From: Myxococcota bacterium
GTDB taxonomy: Bacteria > Myxococcota_C > UBA6777
Direction of reading: 5' to 3'
Length of the DNA stretch: 64,000 nt
Assembly: GCA_023150835.1 (NCBI GenBank)
Contig: JAKLKB010000016.1
Location: forward strand, 6,003-70,002
Part shown: in pieces, positions 53,023 to 60,288 of the stretch
How positions within the stretch are numbered: the stretch's first letter is position 1
Layout: each line of letters begins with the position of its first letter
The notes under the pieces: generated by a model
The model's database searches: none
What the model saw: the letters and a program-made list of their open reading frames with translations, nothing else
What the model was told of the DNA's origin: nothing
Program-made: the position numbers and the translations under genes

Positions 53023-54456
53023 CTAAGGCGCGGTCGAGCAGCGCGAGCGTACGCACGTGGTCAATCCTTTGGAATAACAGTCATTTCTTTTGCACTCGGT
53101 ATCGCTGAAACAAGAGGAAGGACAAAGACAAGTATCGTCAGGGATCCCGTCGCAATCTTCGTCGACGCCGTTTCCAGTCTGCCCAGCCCCGCATTGTTCG
53201 GGCTTTGGCGTAATCTCGCCTAAACAATTGCTCCATTTTCCATCGATACACTCGCGATATCCAGAAGAACAAGGCGGATTTTTCGGATGAACGGAAGAGC
53301 ACTCTACCCGAAGGACGCCTCCTGATGGCCGATTGTCCACTCTTCCATCGCAGTCGTCATCGAACCCGTTGCACTCTTCTTCTTTTGGCTTATCGAACTC
53401 GCATACGACCCGACCATCGATACATTTGGGGACTCCTGTCGCGCAAGCACCGAGCTTTTGCGTATCCTTGCAGACTCCCGTTGGATATTCAGGAAAATAC
53501 CACGGAGGCTCGTCGGTTTGACCGTCGTCGTTGTTGTCTTTGCCATCGCACAACTCCAGGCGACAAAAAGCCCCGTTATCGATTTTCCCGTCGCAGTCAT
53601 CATCGATCTTGTTTCCGCAGATCTCTTCTTTCGGAGTGATCGCTCCACGACACGGCTCCCATCGACCATTTTCGCAGTATTGCCCACCCACAGCACAAGG
53701 CCCCTTGCATTCGTAATCTGCGCCGCCTCGCAGCACGCATCCTGCGGTGTCTGCGGGGTAGCAAGGGCGGAACAGCAGACTTAGATACTCTTTCCCATAC
53801 GGATCTTTTTTCTTGACTCGGTCGATCAATCCGTCACAATCGTCGTCTTCGTTGTTGCACTCTTCGGGCTTTGGAAGGATCTGCTCACGGCAGGCCGTCC
53901 ACTTTCCATCCTGACAGTTGCGGATGCCGCCTTTGCATCGCGCCCCGTCACGCAGCGTTCCTTCGGGTCCGTCGTAGCAACTTTGCGGCGTATCGGGGTC
54001 GAGTCCTTCGTCGATCTGGCCGTCGCAATTGTCGTCGTGACCGTTGCAATCTTCCTCCACAGCTTTGCAGACATATCTCCCGCCTTCGCAACGTTGAACA
54101 CCACAGGACTTGTCGTACTTAGGCGTGGAAGAGCAAAGGATCTCGCCTTCTTTTTTTTGGGGGATCAGCCCTTCATCGATCTGGCCGTTGCAGTTGTTGT
54201 CCAGACCGTCGCAGATCTCCTCACCGATCGGTACTTTTGTAGACTGGCAGATCCCAAGCGTGCTTGGATCGCTGTCGCGCTTACAGCAAAACAAGCCAGA
54301 GCCAAAAGCCCCCAAACACTCTTCGCTGTGTTGGCACTTTCGCCCTTGCAAGCGCAACTCCTCCACCGCTGGGGATATCGTGCAACTCCACAGCAAAAAA
54401 ACAAACCAGCCACAAGCCATCTTGAAGTACAGGCTGCGTCGCCTCTTTGCTTTCAC
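53023..54456 (-). CDS. Lipoprotein with MopE-like Asp/Cys repeats (right-hand copy)
   Basis: 477 residues from GTG 54456, which gives a proper lipoprotein signal (KAKRRRSLYFKMACGWFVF, lipobox LLWSC) and has GAAGGA ten bases upstream; ATG 54420 and 54510 are alternatives. Seven repeats such as CDGLDNNCNGQIDEGL, CNGHDDNCDGQIDEGLD, CGNKIDDDCDGKIDNG, CNGFDDDCDGRVDN form the body. It ends in the small knot CLCPSSCFSDTECKRNDC. Same architecture as 41162-43498, on the opposite strand at the other edge of the mirrored block. Probable metal-binding surface protein. Confidence 0.87.
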   Translation of the reverse strand: MKAKRRRSLYFKMACGWFVFLLWSCTISPAVEELRLQGRKCQHSEECLGAFGSGLFCCKRDSDPSTLGICQSTKVPIGEEICDGLDNNCNGQIDEGLIPQKKEGEILCSSTPKYDKSCGVQRCEGGRYVCKAVEEDCNGHDDNCDGQIDEGLDPDTPQSCYDGPEGTLRDGARCKGGIRNCQDGKWTACREQILPKPEECNNEDDDCDGLIDRVKKKDPYGKEYLSLLFRPCYPADTAGCVLRGGADYECKGPCAVGGQYCENGRWEPCRGAITPKEEICGNKIDDDCDGKIDNGAFCRLELCDGKDNNDDGQTDEPPWYFPEYPTGVCKDTQKLGACATGVPKCIDGRVVCEFDKPKEEECNGFDDDCDGRVDNRPSGGVLRVECSSVHPKNPPCSSGYRECIDGKWSNCLGEITPKPEQCGAGQTGNGVDEDCDGIPDDTCLCPSSCFSDTECKRNDCYSKGLTTCVRSRCSTAP

Positions 54457-54628
54457 CCAAGCACCATCCTTCCCACGCTCCGAGAGATCCCATACAGACC
54501 ACTCTCCCAAAGACTCACGACACGATCCGTTTCACACAGGCCCCTATCTTAGCCTGCTTTGTTTGGAAAACAACCTCTTTCTTCTGCAACAAAACGATGA
54601 CAACCTTTTTCACCCACAAGCCCAAGGA

Positions 54629-54823
54629 GCGCAGATCACTTTCTTGCCCACAAACAAGCACACGCGGCGCAGATCACTTTCTTGCCCACAAACAAGCACA
54701 CGCGGCGCAGATCACCTTTTTCATGCACAAGCAAGCACACGCGGCGCAGATCACCTTTTTCATGCACAAACAGGCAAAAGTCGCGCAGATCACTCTTTTT
54801 GTGTACGAGCAAGCACGGATCGC
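54629..54823. repeat. Tandem array of about five 38-39 bp units
   Basis: Units begin GCGCAGATCACTTTCTTGCC-like; GCAGATCA recurs at 54631, 54669, 54707, 54746 and 54785 (spacing 38, 38, 39, 39). The first units are nearly identical, the later ones diverge. Non-coding: a 38-bp period does not keep a reading frame. Lies upstream of the small gene at 55030. Confidence 0.85.
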
Positions 54824-54934
54824 GTTCTCGTTCATGCACAACGCGAGCACGATCCTTTTTTTTTTTCGTGAGAAACATCACACGATCAAAAATAAACATA
54901 GATTTATCAAGTGGATATAGTTTTATTTTTTCGA

Positions 54935-54948
54935 GGCACAAAGATTGC
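54935..54948 (+). promoter_or_regulatory. Candidate sigma-54 promoter (-24 GG / -12 GC)
   Basis: AGGCACAAAGATTGCC carries GG at 54935-54936 and GC at 54947-54948, exactly ten bases apart, and matches the TGGCAC-N5-TTGC consensus in nine of ten positions. It is 80 bp upstream of the small gene at 55030, and a sigma-54 activator gene lies 1.1 kb further on. The upstream 38-bp array could be activator-binding sites. Confidence 0.65.
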
Positions 54949-55029
54949 CCTAGTGCGAAAGCGTCGGCAGCAAAAAAGATTGCAAAAAGAAAAAGCTGAC
55001 AAAAAAGCAAACCAACAAAGGAGACGATC

Positions 55030-55311
55030 ATGAAAGCACAATCCACGGCCATCCTGACAAGCGCAACCACTTTGATTGTCGGCGCTGCTTTTGCAGCCTG
55101 TGTTGCCCTCAGCGTCTCCAAGCCCCAAGCAACACAACGCATCAAAAGCGCCCCCGCTACGGCACAAACCGTCACCTTCACAGAACAAGAAGTTCCTCAT
55201 GTGATGGGTTATCCTCAACGTCGGATCCAAACCGTTTCTTTCGAAGAAAAAGAAGTTCCGATGGTCTTGATCGAGCGCCCATCGAAGCCTGCGACCCTCG
55301 CACGAAAATAA
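55030..55311 (+). CDS. Small membrane-anchored or exported protein
   Basis: 93 residues. One hydrophobic segment (ILTSATTLIVGAAFAACVAL) near the N-terminus; the remainder is polar with two related segments, VTFTEQEVPHVMGYPQRR and VSFEEKEVPMVLIERP, i.e. an internal duplication of (V-T/S-F-x-E-x-E-V-P). Strong ribosome site AAGGAGACGATC. Preceded by the sigma-54-type promoter and possibly cotranscribed with the lipoprotein at 55400 (88-bp gap). No recognised family. Confidence 0.75.
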   Translation: MKAQSTAILTSATTLIVGAAFAACVALSVSKPQATQRIKSAPATAQTVTFTEQEVPHVMGYPQRRIQTVSFEEKEVPMVLIERPSKPATLARK

Positions 55312-55399
55312 AACATCTTTTTTCTCTCAACAAAAATTCCCACTAAAAAAGGTTCTGAAAAACGCCTTAAAAAAGGCAACACACGAAAGGAAAAAAGCC

Positions 55400-56116
55400 A
55401 TGAAAAAGCAACATGCACTGATGACCGTGACGATGGGATTGAGCTGCTGGTTTCTTGCTGCTTGCGGGGTGGGTCCCGCCCCCGATGCGCCCCAGACCTC
55501 TGCCGCCCAATACGTCCAAGGTCTCGGCCTCGTACTCAAAAAAGATGCCCCCTTCGCGAAACTCCGCGACCAACTGACGCTCACTGCCCAACTCATGCTG
55601 ACGCCGATGCAACGAGGCCCCTTTCAAATGAACCCTCAAAATGGCCTCGCTCCCGAGCAAACCGTGCCTGAATCCTTGGAGGTTCCGCTCCGCTTGAACC
55701 AAGAATACACCGCACCGATGCGAAACGATATCCAGATCCCCGGAACCGCAGCCTTGCGACGCTGCGAGCCCAAACGCGAAGGTATCGTGACTTCCCGCGA
55801 TCCACAAGACTGGAGCTGCGGAGAGCCGATGGAGAAAAATCCCGCTGATCCCGCATCACTCCAGATCTTTTGGGAACTCCAAGACAACCATGCCAAAAAG
55901 CTGGCCCGATTGTTCCTCTTCGCAAACCAACGCAACATCGAGCTCCTCGGCATCGGCGAAAATCCAAGCATCGCAGACCACGCTTCCAACGAAGAATTCA
56001 CGGTGCTCTATCTCAAACCCTCTGAAGCTGGAACTTACACCCAAACCTTCTTCCTCAAGCATGAACAAACACTTTTCCGCCTCGATATCCACTACAATAT
56101 CTATAACCTCCGATAA
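55400..56116 (+). CDS. Lipoprotein of unknown function
   Basis: 238 residues; signal peptide ends in lipobox LAAC. The mature domain is mixed alpha/beta, with two Cys (RRCEPKREG, DWSCGEP) that may form a disulfide, and a C-terminal beta-sandwich-like region (FTVLYLKPSEAGTYTQTFFL). ATG 55400 has GAAAGGAAAAAAG upstream. Second gene after the candidate sigma-54 promoter, convergent with the sigma-54 activator gene, with stops 34 bp apart. Confidence 0.8.
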   Translation: MKKQHALMTVTMGLSCWFLAACGVGPAPDAPQTSAAQYVQGLGLVLKKDAPFAKLRDQLTLTAQLMLTPMQRGPFQMNPQNGLAPEQTVPESLEVPLRLNQEYTAPMRNDIQIPGTAALRRCEPKREGIVTSRDPQDWSCGEPMEKNPADPASLQIFWELQDNHAKKLARLFLFANQRNIELLGIGENPSIADHASNEEFTVLYLKPSEAGTYTQTFFLKHEQTLFRLDIHYNIYNLR

Positions 56117-56150
56117 TCCCCTTCGTTTTCCTCCCCCGATCTTCCCCTGC

Positions 56151-57593
56151 TCAACTTTTTTTGTTTAAACCATACTTGCGCATTCGATTATAAGCCCACC
56201 CTTTTGTAATCCCGAGAGCTTCCGCAGCGTGCGGGACATCCCACCGATACAGTTCCAAAGCATCCAACAACAAGCGCTGTTCGACTTCTTCGAGAGTTTC
56301 TTTGAGGGGGCGGACTTGCCCGTTTAGTAGCGGCGAGAGCGAAACCACTCGGTTGCCATCCGAAGCTTGCAAAAAAGAATGTCCCTCTTTCAATGAAGGG
56401 GCATGACTCTCAGCGCGGCTGTCTTCTTCGATCGGAAACAGATTAAAATCTTCGGGTTCGAGGACGGGGCCGTCCGCCATCGCAGCGGTCCCTTCAAGAG
56501 CGTTTTTCAGCTGGCGGACGTTTCCGGGCCAGATGTAGGACGAAAACATCTCCAACGTCGCCTGAGAAAGCAACAACGGTCGCCCGTCTGAAAAGAGCGG
56601 TAACCATTGCTCACACAACAAAGGGATATCTTCTCGACGCTCACGCAGCGGAGGAACGTCAAGGTGGACTACCGAGATGCGATAAAACAGATCGGATCGA
56701 AAGTGATTCTTTTTGACCTCCTCTCGCAGATCGCGGTTGGTAGCGGCGATCAGACGAAAATCAACAGCGCATTGTGACCCTCCGATGGGTCGAATCTTTT
56801 TTTCGGACAAAACAGAAAGCAATTTTTTTTGTGCATCTGGACTCAGTTCTCCAAGTTCGTCAAGAAAAAGAGTGCCTCCATCTGCTTGTTCAAAGAAGCC
56901 CTTGTGGGCTTTGTTTGCACCCGTAAAAGCATCTTTTACATAACCGAACATCTCGGATTCAAAGAGGTTCTCCGGGATCGCGCCGCAGTTCACTTCGACA
57001 AAAGGCCCCTCGGCTCGCTTGCTTTGAAGGTGGAGAGCCTTTGCGACGCTGGTCTTTCCAACGCCCGTTTCGCCTGTCAACAAGACGGCCACTTCACGAT
57101 CGCCCAAGCGCTCAATCAAAGAAAAGATCTTTCGCATCGCAGGGCTTTGACCGAGAAGAGAGCCACTTTTGTCTTGGAAATGGATCTGGATATCGCGCTT
57201 GCGTTGTTGGGAGCGCAACTCCAACACAGTATCCCCGATCTTTAATCGAACCCCGGGAACAAGATAGCCTTCTAATATCTGGACTTCGTTGACAAAGATG
57301 CCGTTGCGGCTTTGCAGATCGCGGATATGCAAACCTTTTTCTGTAATGCGTAGCTGACAATGCGTCGAGCTGACCATCTTATCTTCTTTCAAACAGAGTT
57401 CGCACCAATCTCCTCGCCCGGCGTGGATGATCTCATGCTCCAATTGGAGGATCTCTCCTTTATTCGGGCCGTGGACAACGGCCAAAGACAGCGCATCGAC
57501 CGAGAGTTTGGAAAAACGTGATCGATGCGCTCCTTCGTCGATCATCGTCGTGTTCGCGTCCTTGGTTCGGCGGATCTGCATTTTTTCGTCCAT
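56151..57593 (-). CDS. FHA-domain sigma-54-dependent transcriptional activator
   Basis: 480 residues. N-terminal FHA domain (~38-128: AGRGDW, SSTHCQL, DLQSRNGIFVNE), AAA+ domain (~145-385: Walker A GETGVGKT at 174-181, Walker B FLDELGEL, arginine-finger region RSDLFYRISV, LPPLRERREDI) and a C-terminal Fis-type helix-turn-helix (EALGITKGWAYNRM). The sigma-54 contact loop reads DAFTGA at 221-226 instead of GAFTGA. FHA input implies control by phosphothreonine from Ser/Thr kinases, and two kinase genes lie just upstream in divergent orientation. ATG 57593 after AGAGGGAAG. Confidence 0.95.
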   Translation of the reverse strand: MDEKMQIRRTKDANTTMIDEGAHRSRFSKLSVDALSLAVVHGPNKGEILQLEHEIIHAGRGDWCELCLKEDKMVSSTHCQLRITEKGLHIRDLQSRNGIFVNEVQILEGYLVPGVRLKIGDTVLELRSQQRKRDIQIHFQDKSGSLLGQSPAMRKIFSLIERLGDREVAVLLTGETGVGKTSVAKALHLQSKRAEGPFVEVNCGAIPENLFESEMFGYVKDAFTGANKAHKGFFEQADGGTLFLDELGELSPDAQKKLLSVLSEKKIRPIGGSQCAVDFRLIAATNRDLREEVKKNHFRSDLFYRISVVHLDVPPLRERREDIPLLCEQWLPLFSDGRPLLLSQATLEMFSSYIWPGNVRQLKNALEGTAAMADGPVLEPEDFNLFPIEEDSRAESHAPSLKEGHSFLQASDGNRVVSLSPLLNGQVRPLKETLEEVEQRLLLDALELYRWDVPHAAEALGITKGWAYNRMRKYGLNKKS

Positions 57594-57764
57594 ACGTACT
57601 TCCCTCTTTGCCCTCTATGACACGAAACTTCCTAAAGCAAGATGCCCTTTGCACAGCATCGGACGTTGCGATACAGCGATCGACAACCAACACACCGTGT
57701 ATACAACAAGCGATTCGCCTTCTCAAGGCACCATTCGGACTTATGCGGTTGAACGATTTTGTGG

Positions 57765-57785
57765 GGCGGGGTACCACACCCCGCC
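57765..57785. repeat. Short family-C-like hairpin
   Basis: GGCGGGGTACCACACCCCGCC region: 8-bp stem (57765-57772 with 57778-57785) and 5-nt loop. Lies in the 543-bp gap between the activator and the first right-hand kinase, together with the MITE-like element at 57927. No gene in the gap. Confidence 0.6.
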
Positions 57786-57926
57786 TCCTTACCTTGGCTG
57801 TGCCCTGAACCATCGAGCAAACGACGATCGAACAAGGCTCGCAAAAAACAACGAGACGAATAGAGATTTGCTCGATCGGAACCATTTGCAGATGCGGTGT
57901 CTGATACAAGAACCTGTGAACTCTTG

Positions 57927-58044
57927 ATAGGACTTACGCAGTTGAAAAGGGAAACCCTGAGATATCAGAACGTTGTAGGGGCGATTCGCGAACCGCCCAC
58001 GCCCGAACATGGGCCTTTTTCGTATCGAACTGCGTAAGTCCTAT
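57927..58044. mobile_element. MITE-like element, 118 bp, with 4-bp target duplication
   Basis: Inverted ends ATAGGACTTACGCAGTTG (57927-57944) and GAACTGCGTAAGTCCTAT (58027-58044). CTTG flanks it on both sides (57923-57926 and 58045-58048), consistent with a transposition target duplication. Interior GTAGGGGCGATTCGCGAACCGCCC matches the copy at 48646-48763. Confidence 0.88.
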
Positions 58045-58136
58045 CTTGAAAAAGAACGTGCGATCGGCTACAAGAAGCCAAGGCCAAAAGGCTACGCACC
58101 GAAGACAGACAGCGCACAAGCCCTAGAGGATACGCT

Positions 58137-60017
58137 ATGTTGGAAGCCACGCTCGATCGCCGCTTGTGGGTTTGCTTACAATGCGGACACACCGAAGCAC
58201 AAAGCCACACGCTCTGCCCTCGATGCGGCGCGGGCGAAGATCCCTTGGTGGGAAAAGTCCTTGGGGGACGATACCGCTTGCTTCAAAAGATGGCGGAAGG
58301 TGGGATGGGTGCCGTGTACCGAGCCGAACACACGACGCTCAAAAGCAAAAAAGAGCGAGCTGTCAAGATCATCCATGCAAGGTTTCTCAGCGATGCGATG
58401 ATGCGCAAACGGTTTATCCAAGAAGTCGAAAGCACCCATCGAGTAGGGCAAGAAACACAGCACGTCGTCCATATTCACGATAACTACGGCTTTGAGGATG
58501 GGTTAGGTTGGTACGTGATGGAGCTTTTACAGGGAGAGAGTCTGGCCGCTCGCCTCAGTACTTTTCCCCAAGGTGTTCCGCTGCGATGGTTTCAAACCAT
58601 TGCACAACAGATCTGCGAGGGTTTAGAAGCCATCCATCAAGAACATCTCGTCCACCGTGATCTCAAGCCTGCAAACCTTTTTTTGATCGACAAAAAAGGC
58701 CAAGACTTCGTAAAGATCGTAGACTTCGGGATCGCCAAACCTTTGGATCTTGATGTTGCGCTCACGTCCACACAAGCCTTGATCGGAACCCCCGCGTATA
58801 TGTCGCCCGAACAGATCGAACCCTCCCAAAGCCATCCGCTCGATCATCGCAGCGATATCTACTCTTTGGGCTGTGTCTTCTATGAGATGCTGACAGGGCG
58901 GCCACCTTTTCTCTTAAAACATGGCCCCGCCTCACCGATGGCACTTCACGAGATATTGACAAACCACGTGATGTGCAAGCCCGATCCTCCGACCCGCTTT
59001 CGCCCGCAGCTACCTCTTGCATTAGCCAAGCTTATCGAGCGGATGCTTGCCAAATCTCCCGAAGAACGGCCTCAAAGTGTATTTGAAGTGCATCAAATAC
59101 TTCGAAAGATCCCCATACCAGAGGGGGATGAGCTGCCAAAAAGCTTAACCGATCCATCGCAAAAAAAAGAGGCGACTTGTTCTCCGCCCCATCGAGATCA
59201 TGCTGTTCGATCCCAAAAACAGGACTTTTTTCCACACGAAGAACTTCCGCACACCCCTCGCCCTGCACCGCTGCGATGGGGACAAGACGAAAAACACAGA
59301 GAGCCAAAGCATCTCCCAAATATCGAGCCTTTTCCTTCCCCCAACACAGCACAAACCAAGCAACACGCCCGATATCTTTGGATCGTACCCGTTCTTTTGT
59401 TCCTCATGGCATCGGCCTATTTCGCTTGGCCTCTGTTTCGAGGCAGCGCAACCGTCGCAAACCCCCAAACGACCGCAGGATCATCGCTCAACGACCCACA
59501 GCAAAGAGCCACCCACGTCCCATCTCTTGCAAAAGCGCACAGGTCAGGGCATCCCCCCGTCATTCCGCCGAATCCACCATCCTCGCCACTCTCTCCTCCC
59601 CGTTCCAGCGTGCCCTCCCAAACAAGAGAGCCAAAAGCCTCAAAGCAAGTCAACTCGCCCACGTCGCCAGTCCCCTCGGACTTCGTCCCTCGACAGAGCA
59701 CAAGAATCTCATCCACCCACCGCCCCCCACGTTCTCGCCCAAGGCAGCGCTGGCATCGCATCCGCCTAACACTTCCTCCAGCACACAAACTCCGCTTGCT
59801 TTCTTCAACTCAAAACGCCCGCCTCTACAAAAAATACTTGCTCATGCACGAAGGAAAACGCCTCCAAATGGAATTGCAGCACACAAGCAACGAGGCTTTT
59901 CGCTTCTTTCGGTGCGTCTTTACGATCTCAAGTCAACAAAAACATCTCACACTCCAACCACTCGTATCCACCGATGATTTTCGCCCAAACTCCGAAGACT
60001 ACTGCACCAAACCATAA
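58137..60017 (+). CDS. Zinc-ribbon transmembrane Ser/Thr protein kinase
   Basis: 626 residues. Zinc ribbon CLQCG...CPRCG (13-31), Hanks kinase with AEGGMGAVYRAEH, AVKIIH, HRDLKPANLFLI, DFGIAKPL, SPEQIEPS, a Pro/Ser-rich linker, one membrane segment (IVPVLLFLMASAYFAWPLF, ~420-440), a second Pro/Ser-rich stretch and a C-terminal domain from RWHRIRLTLPPAHKLRLL to SEDYC with two conserved Cys. ATG 58137 with AGAGGA. Divergent from the FHA-sigma-54 activator, its plausible partner. About half-identical by eye to the next kinase. Confidence 0.93.
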   Translation: MLEATLDRRLWVCLQCGHTEAQSHTLCPRCGAGEDPLVGKVLGGRYRLLQKMAEGGMGAVYRAEHTTLKSKKERAVKIIHARFLSDAMMRKRFIQEVESTHRVGQETQHVVHIHDNYGFEDGLGWYVMELLQGESLAARLSTFPQGVPLRWFQTIAQQICEGLEAIHQEHLVHRDLKPANLFLIDKKGQDFVKIVDFGIAKPLDLDVALTSTQALIGTPAYMSPEQIEPSQSHPLDHRSDIYSLGCVFYEMLTGRPPFLLKHGPASPMALHEILTNHVMCKPDPPTRFRPQLPLALAKLIERMLAKSPEERPQSVFEVHQILRKIPIPEGDELPKSLTDPSQKKEATCSPPHRDHAVRSQKQDFFPHEELPHTPRPAPLRWGQDEKHREPKHLPNIEPFPSPNTAQTKQHARYLWIVPVLLFLMASAYFAWPLFRGSATVANPQTTAGSSLNDPQQRATHVPSLAKAHRSGHPPVIPPNPPSSPLSPPRSSVPSQTREPKASKQVNSPTSPVPSDFVPRQSTRISSTHRPPRSRPRQRWHRIRLTLPPAHKLRLLSSTQNARLYKKYLLMHEGKRLQMELQHTSNEAFRFFRCVFTISSQQKHLTLQPLVSTDDFRPNSEDYCTKP

Positions 60018-60084
60018 CCCACTGTACGCCATCCCCTCTTCCGCTCGTTTCCCCATGCACGATCGAGTACCGCTCTTGAAAAGA

Positions 60085-60100
60085 GTACACGATCGTGTAC
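60085..60100. promoter_or_regulatory. Perfect 16-bp palindrome GTACACGATCGTGTAC
   Basis: Lies in the 271-bp gap between the two right-hand kinase genes; a related half-site GCACGATCGAGTAC is at ~60058. Similar CACGATC elements occur at 48505-48542. Position and symmetry suit a dimeric regulator site for the second kinase operon. Confidence 0.5.
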
Positions 60101-60288
60101 TGTTCGCTCCTTGACGGCTCACAAGTTAGCTCCCCCCATTCGGGTATTTTCGTTTTGGCTCAAAGAGATATCGCTCAAAGAGGTCGCTCAAGAACCTTTT
60201 TTGCTAAAGCACCACGAACCTCTACGAAGAGTCCAAAACAAGGCTGTTGCGATCCGCTCGACAACAAAACACACAGGTGAAAACACCC

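Noticed and set aside
54629-54823. Possible CRISPR array
   Set aside because: Units are contiguous without unique spacers, and there are no cas genes. It is a tandem repeat.
54829-54864. Rho-independent terminator before the T-run at ~54853
   Set aside because: The CTCGTT/AACGCGAG stem is weak and separated from the T-run by about eight bases, and no plus-strand gene ends there.
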